Source: Flavobacterium ovatum (GTDB lineage: Bacteria > Bacteroidota > Bacteroidia > Flavobacteriales > Flavobacteriaceae). From it: a stretch of DNA of 64,000 bases. Both the position numbers and the translations under genes were made by a program. Positions 49,056-60,100 of the stretch are shown piece by piece (within the stretch, counting starts at the first letter, position 1; each line of letters opens with the position of its first letter). Below the pieces are notes generated by a model. The model worked only from the letters and a program-made list of their open reading frames with translations, searched no databases and was not told the origin of the DNA. Location: contig NZ_CP160035.1 in assembly GCF_040703125.1 (NCBI RefSeq), positions 3,706,001 to 3,770,000 of the forward strand, in the 5' to 3' direction.

Positions 49056-50568
49056 CTGACTTTTTGGTTTTTTTTGTTTGTTTATTGGCTGATCTATATT
49101 CTTTAGTTATTGTTTTTAAACCAATTTCTACACCATTTTGCATTTGTTGGTATAACTCTGGTTTATCTTTTTTAACCCATTCTAAAACTTGAACTGCATC
49201 TGCTTCTTCTGGTTCGTAAACATCACTTACAGGTTTCATTTTTTTATCGTACCAAAGTGTTTTTTTACGTAACTTCTTTAGAACTTTAGTATATTTTGAA
49301 TCGAAAGCTAAATTGTGCAACTCCTCTGGATCTTTTTCTAAATTGTACAATTCCTCAACAGGTTTAGTTGGTGCAAAGAATTGTTTTTGAACTTCATTCA
49401 ATTTTCCTTCTTCGTTTAACTTCCGCATGATATGCACTGCGGGTCTGTAAAACTCTAGATACGCTTGATGTGCATCATAGGGGATTTCAGGTTTGTCGTT
49501 TCGAATGTATTTCCATTTATCAGAAGTTATCGCTCTAGATTTCTCTAGAATTTCGTCCCATAAATCACGGGCTGCATACACATAATCATTTTTAAATCCT
49601 TTTTCCAAGATTGATTTTCCAGTCATAAAAGAGGGTACTTTTACACCTGCTAAATCTAAAACTGTTGCCGTAATATCTACTGATGAAACAATCTCTTTAC
49701 TCACATGCGGTCCTGTGTAATTTTTAGGATAGTGAATTATAAACGGAATACGTAATCCTGGATCTTCCAGATATCCTTTTCCTTTAATGTTGCATCTACC
49801 ATTGTCTCCAATAAAAATAACGATGGTATTATCTGCCAATCCTTTAGCTTCTAATTCTTTAAAAATCATTCCGACTTCATTATCAAGAAATTCGATTTGA
49901 TCCAAATATTTAGCCCAGTCCAAACGTATCGCTGGTTCGTCTGCTAGATACGATGGCAATTTCACTTTGGCTGGATCTACAGGATGTTTCGATTTGGCTC
50001 TTACTTCATTCCACCAATCTCCTCTATGGCTGGCAAGCAACTGGATTTGGGCAAAAAATGGTTTTCCGTCATTTTCGAAAGTATCGTATTTATCGAATAA
50101 ACCGAATTGCGTTTTTCCATCCCAGGGACCAATTTGTTCCGATTTGAAATTCATGTCTGTTTTACGACCTAATCCCATCACAGCATGATGTCCCAAAATC
50201 GTGGTATATCCTGCATCACGCAACAATGCGGTAAAGGGTTTGTATCTTGAATCCAAAGGAACTTCACGATTGCTACGGTGGTGTTGTGCATTTATTTTTA
50301 GCTGGTGCGTTCCTACCATCATTGACGACCGACTTGGCGAACAAATAGGATTGGTTACAAAACAATTATCATAACGGACTCCTTCGGCAGCCATTTTATT
50401 AAGGTTTGGTGTTTTTACAGCTTCCATACCGTAACATTCCAAATCTATACTCATGTCCTCGGCCATAAGCCAAATAATGTTGGGTCTTTTAATCTCTTTC
50501 TGGGCTATAGCAGACACCGTCAATAAAGACACGACTGCAAGAGCTATTGTTTTTCTTAAATTCATCAT
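49048..50568 (-). CDS. secreted S1-family sulfatase (CSPSRSS type)
   Basis: 506 residues, signal peptide to about residue 23 (SAIAQ). MAEDMSIDLECYG replaces the usual ADDLG (Glu37-Asp38 at the metal site position), and the modified Cys76 is in NPICSPSRSSMMVGTHQ. IGDNGRCNIKGKG supplies the later Asp-Asn. The Glu in place of the first Asp is seen in some subfamilies (heparan-N-sulfatase-like). It ends in a Lys-rich tail (KQTKKTKKSDE) and overlaps the GH2 start by 8 bases. Carrageenan sulfate position unknown. Confidence 0.88.
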   Translation of the reverse strand: MMNLRKTIALAVVSLLTVSAIAQKEIKRPNIIWLMAEDMSIDLECYGMEAVKTPNLNKMAAEGVRYDNCFVTNPICSPSRSSMMVGTHQLKINAQHHRSNREVPLDSRYKPFTALLRDAGYTTILGHHAVMGLGRKTDMNFKSEQIGPWDGKTQFGLFDKYDTFENDGKPFFAQIQLLASHRGDWWNEVRAKSKHPVDPAKVKLPSYLADEPAIRLDWAKYLDQIEFLDNEVGMIFKELEAKGLADNTIVIFIGDNGRCNIKGKGYLEDPGLRIPFIIHYPKNYTGPHVSKEIVSSVDITATVLDLAGVKVPSFMTGKSILEKGFKNDYVYAARDLWDEILEKSRAITSDKWKYIRNDKPEIPYDAHQAYLEFYRPAVHIMRKLNEEGKLNEVQKQFFAPTKPVEELYNLEKDPEELHNLAFDSKYTKVLKKLRKKTLWYDKKMKPVSDVYEPEEADAVQVLEWVKKDKPELYQQMQNGVEIGLKTITKEYRSANKQTKKTKKSDE

Positions 50569-50577
50569 TTTTTGAAA

Positions 50578-51936
50578 TTATTTTTTATTGAAAGCAGGAA
50601 CCGCTTTTTTCTCCCATTTTGCTATATCTTTTTTCAATTTGTCAGCTTGTTTTAATTCGATAGTAATCAAATCTTTTTGTTCTGACATATCATTTTTGAT
50701 ATTGAACAATTGAAATTTACCACTATGGTATTTAACCAATTTCCAGTCTCCTGCAATAACGGCAGCATATTGATCCTCATAACTACGGAAGAAATACAAG
50801 CTTCTATCCTCTTTAAATTTTTCGCCTTTTACAATTGGCAACAAACTTTTACCGTTTACCTGTTTGTCTTTACACACTTTTCCTCCAGCGATATCCACTA
50901 AAGTTGGAAAAACATCTGTCGTTTGAATTGGAATAGCAGAACTCGTATTGGCTTTGGTTACTCCAGGATAATACATTAAAAATGGAACCCTTGCTCCACC
51001 TTCACCTAGAGTATTCCCACCCGTTTTTCCACCGCTCAAAGGAGCATTGCTAAAAAACCCACCTTGATCTGATGTGAAAATAATTACTGTATTGTCTGCA
51101 ATTCCTTTTTCAATAAGTGCTTTCCTAACTCTCCCTACTGATTCATCAACTGCAGAAATCATTGCAGCATATTCAGCATCTTTTCCTTTTAAACCTTCTT
51201 TTTTATATTGTTCCACCCAGTCTTTTCTACCAATTTGTGGCCCATGCACATCATAGTGAAAGTACGATAGCATAAATGGTTTGTCATTTTTATAGTTCGA
51301 AATAAAATCTATTGCTTTATTAGCCAAAACTGTTTCTAAATACAAATCGCTTTTATCAAAACTAGCAAGCGGATTTACATCTTTGAAAAATGGTGGATAA
51401 TAATTCTTTGGGTGTCCATAATTACAAACACCATACTCTTCATCAAATCCTTGTTTAGTTGGAAAATATCTAGCGTCACCTAAATGCCATTTCCCTAAGA
51501 AAAAGTTGTAATACCCTAATTCTTTCAACCTTTCGGCATAAGTGATTTCCTTAAGTGGCAACATATTAATCGATGGCATTTGCACAGGATCATTAGGCCA
51601 TAGACTAAAATCATTTATAGAATTCCCTTTGTCGTCAAAATCAATTCCGTTACCATCATCAACATGTCTTACCATCTGGAAACGTACTGGTTCTCTACCT
51701 GTCAAAATAGATGCTCTACTAGGACTACAAGTGGGCGTAGCGATATAAGCACGACTAAAATCCATTCCGTCTTTTCGCAATTGATCAATATTGGGTGTGT
51801 GGAATTTTGCATTGCGATATCCAACATCTGCCCAGCCTAAGTCATCCACAAAAAAGAGGACTACATTTGGTTTCTTTTGTCCAAAACTGGTTTGCAATGC
51901 CATCAAAAACACTAAAGCAACAATTGATTTTTTCAT
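50578..51936 (-). CDS. secreted S1-family sulfatase (CSPSRAS type)
   Basis: 452 residues, signal peptide to about residue 20 (TSFGQ). Metal Asp31-Asp32 in FFVDDLGWADVGYRN; modified Cys70 in TPTCSPSRASILTGREP; TSDQGGF and GGKTGGNTLGEGGARVPF later. Ordinary length for the family. It lies 9 bases before the next sulfatase and 29 bases after the SASA esterase in one unit. Subfamily not assigned; the unit carries three different sulfatases, suggesting stepwise removal of different sulfate groups. Confidence 0.9.
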   Translation of the reverse strand: MKKSIVALVFLMALQTSFGQKKPNVVLFFVDDLGWADVGYRNAKFHTPNIDQLRKDGMDFSRAYIATPTCSPSRASILTGREPVRFQMVRHVDDGNGIDFDDKGNSINDFSLWPNDPVQMPSINMLPLKEITYAERLKELGYYNFFLGKWHLGDARYFPTKQGFDEEYGVCNYGHPKNYYPPFFKDVNPLASFDKSDLYLETVLANKAIDFISNYKNDKPFMLSYFHYDVHGPQIGRKDWVEQYKKEGLKGKDAEYAAMISAVDESVGRVRKALIEKGIADNTVIIFTSDQGGFFSNAPLSGGKTGGNTLGEGGARVPFLMYYPGVTKANTSSAIPIQTTDVFPTLVDIAGGKVCKDKQVNGKSLLPIVKGEKFKEDRSLYFFRSYEDQYAAVIAGDWKLVKYHSGKFQLFNIKNDMSEQKDLITIELKQADKLKKDIAKWEKKAVPAFNKK

Positions 51937-51965
51937 TTTATTATCTCTTAATTATTCTATTTCTT

Positions 51966-52853
51966 TTATTGTAATTTTAGTAATGCTTCTGCAAAAGCAT
52001 TCCCTAATCGGTATTGTCCTTCGGCATTGTAATGCACATTATCCGAATGTTTTGGGTAATCATCAAAAGGTTTATCAGCTATTGTTTTTATAGTCACTAC
52101 TTTTTTCAAAAGCTTGTTGCTATTCAATTGTGCTGTACGAACGGTTTCTGGTCCAGCAGGAAAATTTCCGTAGTGTGAATTGATTTGTCCCAACACAAAA
52201 GGCATGTCTTTTACATTCAAATCAGTACGAACACGGTTGATCAGATTGACCAAATTAGTTTCATAACTCAAAGCCGAAACTTCTTTGGCAGCATCATTTT
52301 CACCTTGCATCCATCCCATTCCGATAATTTTATAAGTATTGCCTTGACTTTCGATTCTTTTTATATTTTGCTTGACGTCATCAATAAAGTTAGCATATAA
52401 TTTTAAGTCTCTTTTGAAACCCTCTGCTTCTACTTCATCCGTTTTTTCGGCAGTCCAATCGGGATTCCAAGCTCCGTATAAGGCAGTTCCACCTTGCGCT
52501 GTTTTGATTAGTAAAAACTTTTCTTTTGGGAATTTTTCAGCCAGTACAGTTCCAATCATTAATTCTGGACCAAAAGCTTCTTCAAAACCATATTTTGTCT
52601 TGTGCCCTTTCGATAAATAAAAGGATAATGGTGTTGGTGTTTTTCCAGCATTACTTATTTGAACACGGTCTTTAACTTTATATAAACGCTCTTTTACTGC
52701 AGCATCCAAAGCTGTAAAATCACCCGCTCCAGCCATATTCGATTGTCCTGCAAGCAACACTATGCTTATAGTCTCTTTTGCAACTTGCGCTTTTGCATTT
52801 CCAAAACTGAAAAGCAAAACAAGAATTACCAAAAATTGATGCGTTTTTTTCAT
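51966..52853 (-). CDS. SASA-domain carbohydrate esterase, secreted
   Basis: 295 residues with a signal peptide (to about residue 22). SGNH-type sialate O-acetylesterase-like (SASA, PF03629-type) domain: nucleophile Ser38 in LLAGQSNMAG, block WMQGENDA, and catalytic Asp/His in DNVHYNAEGQ. It probably removes an O-acyl group from the glycan. Four bases separate it from the upstream sulfatase. Acetyl groups are not standard on carrageenan, so the substrate may be another decoration, or another galactan may also be processed. Some SASA-family proteins of this kind are annotated as CE20-like esterases. Confidence 0.82.
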   Translation of the reverse strand: MKKTHQFLVILVLLFSFGNAKAQVAKETISIVLLAGQSNMAGAGDFTALDAAVKERLYKVKDRVQISNAGKTPTPLSFYLSKGHKTKYGFEEAFGPELMIGTVLAEKFPKEKFLLIKTAQGGTALYGAWNPDWTAEKTDEVEAEGFKRDLKLYANFIDDVKQNIKRIESQGNTYKIIGMGWMQGENDAAKEVSALSYETNLVNLINRVRTDLNVKDMPFVLGQINSHYGNFPAGPETVRTAQLNSNKLLKKVVTIKTIADKPFDDYPKHSDNVHYNAEGQYRLGNAFAEALLKLQ

Positions 52854-52857
52854 CTTC

Positions 52858-54441
52858 TTATTTTTTATCCATCATATCCATATCAACATCTTCTTGATTG
52901 ATTCTTTTTGGATCTTTTAATTTCCCACTCATATAATCATTATATAAATTTTGGTTGTCACCAAAATATTTATAATGATCAAAAACATCCCCTTTACCTA
53001 CAATTCTTGGGTCATGCTCTTTGATTAATCTCTTGGTCAATTCTTTGTTCATCTTCGCCAACAATTTTGAATATTGTCCTTCTGAGGCTAAGTTAGTGAC
53101 ACAATAAGGATCTTTCTTGATGTCATACAATTCATAATCACCTCGCTTACCAAAATTCAAATCCCAAAATTTCATGATTCCGTCTTTTCTTCGAGACTCC
53201 AAAACAGCTGTTTTTGTTGGACTCGAATCACAATTCAAATACCCCAATTCTGGATTCCCAACTGGCCATCTGTCAATTTTAAAATTGTGTAAGTATAAAT
53301 AACCGTTTTTGATAATTCCGCGCACTGGATAACCTTCGTCATTAGGTCTTCCTACATCATGACGTTCTTTCCCTACCAATTGGTAATTACGTTTTTTGTT
53401 TACTATTCCTGATTTATTCGAAAATAAAATATCAGTCAAACTTTTACCTGACAATTTTTCCATTCCAGATTTCTTCTGAGAAATTCCTGCCAATTCCATA
53501 TACGTTGGAGCAAAATCAATAAAACTCACCAAATCATCTACTACACGACCCGGACTTTTAATTCCGTTTGGCCACATAATTGCTAGTGGCATGTGGTTTG
53601 AATATTCATAAACCTGTCCTTTTACACGTGGAAAAGGCATACCGTTGTCTGAAGTTACGATTACGATTGTGTTTTCAAGTTCACCCATTTCTTGTAATTT
53701 GTTCAACATATTTTGAAGATGTTTATCAAAATATTCAACTTCAAAAGCGTAGTCCAACATATCATTACGTACGTCTTCATTATCAGGCCAAAAGGCAGGC
53801 ACTTCATTGATTTCGTCAATGGTTTTCCCTCCAACCTTAGCACCCGAACGAAATTCGTAAGCACGGTGTGGTTCTTTACCTCCGTACCAAAAACAAAATG
53901 GCTCCCCTTTTGGTCTCGCTTTCAAGAAAGCTTCAAAATTTTTGGTGTAATCTATATTTGCAATTCCTTTAGTAGGTGGTTTCAATTTAAATTCATTGTA
54001 CTCAGGCCCTGTCAAATCGCGGTCTTTCCCGTTGATTTGTCCTTGGTTTCCTGGGCCCCAACCTTTGCCTGTAAAACCGACAAAAAATCCGTTTTCAGCC
54101 AAAACATCCGAATAGGTTTTGAATTTTGTTGGGAAATCTGGAGAATGGTTTGCTGCTTCTTCTAGCTGCCAGCTGTTACGTCCTGTGATAATACAAGAGC
54201 GTGATGGCGCACATTTTCCATTTGGAGTATAGGCATTATTGAATAAAACACCGTTTTTAGCTACTTGATCGAATGCTGGAGTTTTTACCCATTTGCATCC
54301 GTAAGCGCTAAAGTGTTTCCAACCTGCATCATCTGCAATTGCAAATAAAATATTAGGTCTCTTGGTTATTTTTTCTTGAGCCAAAGTGATTTGACCAAAA
54401 CCAAGAAAAGAAATGATTGCAATTAAAAATAGTTTTTTCAT
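52858..54441 (-). CDS. secreted S1-family sulfatase (CAPSRSC type)
   Basis: 527 residues, signal peptide to about residue 22. Asp37-Asp38 in [17 protein letters not shown] and modified Cys77 in [30 protein letters not shown] later. The N-terminal block resembles the heparan-N-sulfatase-like group (S1_8-type), a tentative call. First gene of the unit sulfatase-SASA-sulfatase-sulfatase-GH2. No 65-bp regulon module was found in the 299 bases upstream, so it may be read from the esterase pair further up or from a different promoter. Confidence 0.88.
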   Translation of the reverse strand: MKKLFLIAIISFLGFGQITLAQEKITKRPNILFAIADDAGWKHFSAYGCKWVKTPAFDQVAKNGVLFNNAYTPNGKCAPSRSCIITGRNSWQLEEAANHSPDFPTKFKTYSDVLAENGFFVGFTGKGWGPGNQGQINGKDRDLTGPEYNEFKLKPPTKGIANIDYTKNFEAFLKARPKGEPFCFWYGGKEPHRAYEFRSGAKVGGKTIDEINEVPAFWPDNEDVRNDMLDYAFEVEYFDKHLQNMLNKLQEMGELENTIVIVTSDNGMPFPRVKGQVYEYSNHMPLAIMWPNGIKSPGRVVDDLVSFIDFAPTYMELAGISQKKSGMEKLSGKSLTDILFSNKSGIVNKKRNYQLVGKERHDVGRPNDEGYPVRGIIKNGYLYLHNFKIDRWPVGNPELGYLNCDSSPTKTAVLESRRKDGIMKFWDLNFGKRGDYELYDIKKDPYCVTNLASEGQYSKLLAKMNKELTKRLIKEHDPRIVGKGDVFDHYKYFGDNQNLYNDYMSGKLKDPKRINQEDVDMDMMDKK

Positions 54442-54740
54442 TTTATAGTAAATATAGTTGTCAATTTAGTTTAACAAATTTTAAAAATTTATCGGGTTTT
54501 GTTGTCTCTTCCCGTATTTGAATCGTCTCTCTGAGTAAATAATGCTGTTATTAAGGCTTAATCACTTACAAATCTCAGATCAAATACAATTTCAAACGAG
54601 TTTCTAGCATTATTCATTTGCTACTTTAATGTCCTTCTCGACGATTATAACTTTAGAAAAAAGCACAGAAATACTAAAGACATTAAAAAAACATTTTTAG
54701 CATCTTGAATTTTTCCGAAAAATCGTATATATATTTCCGC
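54442..54740. other. intergenic gap before the five-gene sulfatase unit
   Basis: 299 bases searched on the minus strand for the GRTAA/GRTAA/-7 module; isolated TTATC and CAAA words occur but never at the right spacing. No repeat, clear terminator or small gene was seen. Confidence 0.5.
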
Positions 54741-55658
54741 CTACGGAATCATCTTATTTCCTTCAAGCCAAGTAATCATCGAGTCAAACCAAGAAGCTTT
54801 AGTCGTTTTATTATTCAATCCAAAGCCATGACCGCCTGCTTGGTAAATATGCAATTCACCCTTAACTCCTTCTTGAATTAATTTGGAATAAAACAACATA
54901 CTATTTTGATAAGGAACCGCTTTATCATCTGCAGCATGAGCTAGAAACGTTATTGGAGTTTCGTTGGTAACCTGCAACTCATTCGAATATAATTTCACCA
55001 AATCATCAGATGGACTGTTTCCAATAAGGTGAGTTCTAGTTCCTTTATGTTGAAATTCACCAAAAGAAATTACAGGATAAACCAAAACCATAAAGTCTGG
55101 TCGTAAACTGGTATTCTTAGGATTATCTATCACCACTTGATTGAAATGTGTTCCTGCCGTAGAAGCCAGATGTCCTCCTGCCGAGAAGCCCATAATTCCC
55201 ACTTTTGTGCCATCAACATGATGTTCCGAAGCGTTTTCACGAATCATTTTTAGTGCTTGTTGTGCATCTTGCAAAGGACCAATTGTTTTATCAATCATAA
55301 TTTGGTCAGATGGCAAACGGTATTTTAAGATAAAAGCGGTTATTCCGTTTTCATTTAGTTTTTCTGCTATCGAATATCCTTCGTTTGTCATCGAAACAAT
55401 TCCGTATCCACCTCCAGGGCAAATCAATACTGCTGTTCCGTTAGCTTTATTCTTCTTGGGATAAAACACTAACATTTCGGGATCGGTGATGTTTTTTATT
55501 CGAATATTTCCATCTGTTCCAGTTTCAGCGCTTTCCTTATAATCGGTAGCTACTTTGCTATTTGGGACAACGTCCTTATACAATTTTATTATTTTGTTTT
55601 GTCCCATCATGCAAAAAAACGAAAATATCAATGATAAAGTACAGTATGTTTTTTTCAT
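54741..55658 (-). CDS. secreted alpha/beta-hydrolase esterase
   Basis: 305 residues from the Met at 55658; this start gives a signal peptide (to about residue 20, CMMGQ) and avoids overlapping the upstream gene. BD-FAE/acetyl-xylan-esterase-like fold: ICPGGGYG oxyanion region (~79-86), nucleophile Ser159 in GFSAGGHLAS, and C-terminal His in QAGGHGFGL. With the two SASA proteins nearby it makes three ester hydrolases in this part of the locus, so the natural substrate probably carries ester groups other than sulfate. Follows the SASA gene by 11 bases. Confidence 0.85.
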   Translation of the reverse strand: MKKTYCTLSLIFSFFCMMGQNKIIKLYKDVVPNSKVATDYKESAETGTDGNIRIKNITDPEMLVFYPKKNKANGTAVLICPGGGYGIVSMTNEGYSIAEKLNENGITAFILKYRLPSDQIMIDKTIGPLQDAQQALKMIRENASEHHVDGTKVGIMGFSAGGHLASTAGTHFNQVVIDNPKNTSLRPDFMVLVYPVISFGEFQHKGTRTHLIGNSPSDDLVKLYSNELQVTNETPITFLAHAADDKAVPYQNSMLFYSKLIQEGVKGELHIYQAGGHGFGLNNKTTKASWFDSMITWLEGNKMIP

Positions 55659-55669
55659 GTTTTTAAATT

Positions 55670-57070
55670 TTATTTCTCCCAATTATCTGTTCTAAACGAA
55701 GAAGCAGGTAGTCCTGCCGTATTAAATAAACTTGCTGTAAGGAAGTTATTCCAAGCATAACGCACTGCTACTGGTTTTGTAATGGTCTCGCTCCATACTT
55801 CTAAATTCCCTTTGACGATCTTTGCTTTTGCAGGATAAAAAACTTTATTTTCTCCTGCTATTTCAAAATTCTCAATATCTCTAGAAGGTGAAAACAATCC
55901 GTTTTGTGCGTAATCAAAAGCTAAGTAAACTTTTCCCTCCTTAATCCCCATACTCTTGTAAACAGGTCCTGAAAATTCAATTCCATTCATTTTATAGGTC
56001 TTGGCCAATGACCAATAAGCCAATCGTTCTCCTATTTTCTGTTTTTCGGCGGGATGTATGCTGTGTTCTTCACCAGCATCCAAGCTTACTGCCATACCCG
56101 TATTCTTAGTATTCAACATCGTTTTCAACTGAGTTTCTCTCAAAAAAGCTGAATTAATTTCTTTCGAATAAATGTAGGGAGCTATTTGCACAAAATAAAA
56201 TGGCATATCTGCTTGCTGGAATGCCGTTCTCCAATTGCCAATCATAGCCGAAAATAATTTCTCGTAATTTTGATATCTATTTTTGTTGTTTTCACCTTGA
56301 TACCAGATCACCCCTTTGATCCCAAAAGGTAGCAAAGGATGAATCATTCCGTTGTATAATCCAGATGGTGAACCTTGATTTAAATTTCCCTTAGTCACTG
56401 CAAGATTCATGTCTGGAAAATTACTAGCAAGTGTTTCCTTTGAAGTCCAACCTTCCGCAGGCGTTCCTCCCCAACTACTACAAATCAATCCTACAGGGAC
56501 TTTTAGGGTTTCTTGAAGTATCTTTCCATAAAAATAGGCTACGGCACTTACATTTGGTGTCGTTGCAGGCGATGCTATTTCCCATTTCCCTCCGGCTATT
56601 TTATCTATTGGCTCAACACCCAATTGTCTTTTTACATCAAAATAACGCAATTGCGAATTGGCACTTTTTAGAATAAAATCATTGCTATTATTAATCGGTT
56701 GTCCAGTGAAACCTTTCATTGGCATCTCCATATTAGATTGACCAGAGCACAACCAAACTTCACCCAACAAAACATCTTTTAAAACTATTTTTTGAGACCC
56801 AGTAACGTTTAACAAATAAGGCCCACCTGCTTTTATCGTTTTAATCTTTACCTGCCAATGTCCCTTTTTGTCTGAAGTAGTTTTAGCTACTTGTCCCCAA
56901 CTAGATTGGATCGAAATAGAAGTATTGGGTCTATCAATCCCCCATACGGCCACATCTGAATTTTGTTGTAATACCATATTATCACCAAATATTTCAGCTA
57001 ATTTTGTTTGACTATACATTGGCAAACAACAAACGAATAATATAAATTGAACAAAAAATATTTTTTTCAT
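55670..57070 (-). CDS. SASA-domain sialate O-acetylesterase-like protein, secreted
   Basis: 466 residues, signal peptide to about residue 20 (MYSQ). N-terminal Ig-like beta domain, then a SASA domain with Ser112 in WLCSGQSNMEMP and WYQGENNKNRYQ; the C-terminal catalytic part includes EEHSIHPAEKQKIG. Typical bacterial 9-O-acetylesterase architecture, here with the Ig-like insertion expected for the family. First gene of a unit with the alpha/beta hydrolase; a regulon promoter at 57089-57153 lies only about 20 bases upstream. Its substrate is presumably an acylated galactan oligosaccharide. Confidence 0.87.
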   Translation of the reverse strand: MKKIFFVQFILFVCCLPMYSQTKLAEIFGDNMVLQQNSDVAVWGIDRPNTSISIQSSWGQVAKTTSDKKGHWQVKIKTIKAGGPYLLNVTGSQKIVLKDVLLGEVWLCSGQSNMEMPMKGFTGQPINNSNDFILKSANSQLRYFDVKRQLGVEPIDKIAGGKWEIASPATTPNVSAVAYFYGKILQETLKVPVGLICSSWGGTPAEGWTSKETLASNFPDMNLAVTKGNLNQGSPSGLYNGMIHPLLPFGIKGVIWYQGENNKNRYQNYEKLFSAMIGNWRTAFQQADMPFYFVQIAPYIYSKEINSAFLRETQLKTMLNTKNTGMAVSLDAGEEHSIHPAEKQKIGERLAYWSLAKTYKMNGIEFSGPVYKSMGIKEGKVYLAFDYAQNGLFSPSRDIENFEIAGENKVFYPAKAKIVKGNLEVWSETITKPVAVRYAWNNFLTASLFNTAGLPASSFRTDNWEK

Positions 57071-57088
57071 TGCGGTTTATTTGTTTTT

Positions 57089-57153
57089 CAAAGAAACTAT
57101 TTTCTTTTTTTGGTTAATGAACTGAATTTATCTTTTTAGCGTATAATTTTACC
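57089..57153 (-). promoter_or_regulatory. regulon promoter in front of the SASA esterase unit
   Basis: Minus strand: distal GGTAA (57149-57153, in AAGGGTAAAATTA), proximal GATAA (57128-57132, in AAAGATAAAT), 21 bp apart, then TTTCTTTG at 57089-57096, 32 bp away. Lies in the 105-base gap after the hybrid two-component gene. Confidence 0.75.
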
Positions 57154-57175
57154 CTTCTTTCTCATGGTAATTGCT

Positions 57176-60100
57176 TTAGGTGTTTTTATCTGAATATTTA
57201 TTGACCATTTCAGCAGCATATTTCCCTGGTGTTACCTCGTATTTTTCTTTGAATAATTTACTGAAATGCGTTCGACTCTTAAAGCCAGTCATCATATACA
57301 CCTCATTGACCGACAACTTTCCTTCGACTAAAAATTCTGCTGCTTTTTTCAAACGATAAACTTTAAGTAATTCAAAAGGAGTGCAGTTGGTCATGGTTTT
57401 TACTTTTTGGTAAAAGTGCGTTCTATTCAAATATAAATCTTTAGCAAAATGGTCTAAATCTAAATCTTGATTATCTAAATTTTCAGCCATTAAACTATAC
57501 AGTTTTTCCAGAAACACTTTGTCATTGCTGTTATCCTTAGTATTTAATGTCAATGGAAGTTCAATTTGGAAACGTTCCCTCAATTGTTTTCTATTGCGTA
57601 AAATAGACTCAATAGTAGTAATTAAAAATTGCATATTGAACGGTTTTTGAATATAGGCATCAGCTCCGTCAATCAAACCTTTTACTTGATCGTCAATAGT
57701 AGTACAAGCGGTCAACAAAACCACTGGAATATGACTAGTTTTTATATCTGATTTAATACGCTTGCATAAATCAAATCCATTCAATTCAGGCATTAATACA
57801 TCACTCAGAACCAAATCTGGCCAACTATTATCTAAGACATCCAAAAGTTCTTTCCCATTCACGAAAACTTCAACATTCATAAACTTGGATAGCGTGGTAG
57901 AAATATAATTTCTTAAATCCGGATTATCCTCCGCAATAAAAATTTTAGCATCGGCAAACGTACTATCAAATTGTAACGACTGATAATCTACAGTATTAAT
58001 TGATAAATTTTCTTTGACTGATTTTTCTGCTTTTAATACTTCTTTTTCAATTTGTTCCTGGTCTTCTGTGTACTCAGTATGAACAATAGGCAACTTCATC
58101 TTGATACTTGTTCCAATACCTACTTCACTTTCAGCATTGATGTAGCCGTAGTGCATTTCGACCAATTGTTTTGAAAATGCCAATCCTATTCCTGAACCTC
58201 CAATATAGATGTTTTCTTTTTTCTTAGATTGATAAAAACGTTCAAAAATATGAGGCAAATCCTCAGTATCAATTCCTTTTCCTTTGTCAATTACTGAAAT
58301 AAATAAATCGTTATCTGCAGTATGATATTCGATACGAATAGAGTCATTTTCTTTGGTGTACTTGAAAGCGTTAGTTAACAAATTATTGAAAATTTTCTCT
58401 AATTTATCTTTATCTGCATAAACATATATTTTATCGCTTACTCCTGGACCCTCAATAATTTTATGCTCCATTTGGGCTAAAAACTGATATTCTGAAATCA
58501 ATTCATTTATAAAATCATCAAAACTAAAGTAGGAATAATTCATTTTCAGCAAATTAGCATCTGCTTTTTGAAAATCATGAACCTGATCTAGAAGTTTAGC
58601 AATCTTGTGTGATTGTTTTTGAACAATTTTAAGAGTATTACCTACATCGGGATTGTTTTTAAAACGTTCATAAAGCGTTTCTACCGGTCCAGATATGAGT
58701 GTTAAAGGCGTTTTTATTTCGTGCGAAATATTGCTAAAGAAACGCAGTTTGGCTGCATTAATTTCTTTTACATTGTTTTTCTCCAATTGTTCTATTTCAA
58801 TGTTGTGATTCAAAGCTTGCATCCTAACAACAAAAAACACAATTAAAACACCTAAAGCAAGAAATAATAAAACATACAGAAAGTACGCTATTGAAGTTTT
58901 CCAAAAAGGTGGTTTAATGGTAATTTTGAGCGTTTTGGATTGCGTCCACTTATTCAAAGTATTGGATGCTTTTACATTCAAAATATAATCCCCAGGAGGC
59001 AATCCATTAAAATAAATATTACGTTGATCTGAAGGGATTTCTATCCAGTCCTTATTAATAGGTGATAATTGATATTTTATGAAATGATTATTTTGAGAGG
59101 AAAAATGCAAAGATGTAACTCCAATTGAAAATACATTTTCATTATATTTTAGCGATAATTCGTCTAAATCACTAAGACGTTTGTCCATTACCACTCTATC
59201 ATTAAGCGTGTCTCCTGCTCTAATACTACTATTGAAAACCTTTAATTCTCCAAACTCTAATAGGGGTAATTTTTCTGAACTTGGCAAATCTTCAGGATCA
59301 AAATAACAAAAACCATCAAAACCACCTAAAACTAGCAAACCATTATTCATTTTGGCATACCCGTAATTGAAATCTTCAAAAGGCAAACCATCCGATGTAC
59401 TAAACTTCTGAAAACGTTGTTCAACTATATTAAATTTATTTAAACCGATGTTGGTGGTTACCCACAATGATTTTTTGCCATCGTAGATAATGCTTTTGAC
59501 AACATTATTAGAGAGTCCTTGCTTCTCCGAAAAGGAAACAAAAGTAGGTTCTTTATCGCTATTGAGTACTTTACAAATTCCACCACGCTCTGTTCCTAAC
59601 CATAATTCCTTATTTGGTAATCTTACAATTGAGGTAACAAAACTACTAGAAATGGAGTTTTTGTTATTTTTATCATTGGTAAAACGTTCAATTTTGGCTT
59701 TATTTAGTGATTTATTTTTGGAAAAATCAATTCGAAACAAACCATCAGCATTCGTTCCAATCCATAGGAAGTTTTTATACAATGGATCTGGATAAATAGA
59801 TCGTACTAATGAAATTTTATTATTCTTAAAAAAAGGATTTTCATTTATTTTTTCGACCTTGATGACTTCTTGATTTTTATTCAAATTTAATCTATAAAAA
59901 TCGTCAGCCCCACCTATTAATATATTTCCAGAAGCATCCTCAATAATTAGTCTTATAGCATCGTTAGAAAAATTTAATGTGTCAGAAGAAAACATTAACT
60001 CTAATTTGGTCGTATTTTGTCGTACTCTAAACAATCCCTTTCTAGCTATTTTGAACCATAAATTCTTTTTGGAATCAAGATAAACAGCTCCAACTGAGTT

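Noticed and set aside
53713..54165. 150-residue plus-strand frame opposite the CAPSRSC sulfatase
   Set aside because: Antisense to a complete sulfatase; no start context or family features.
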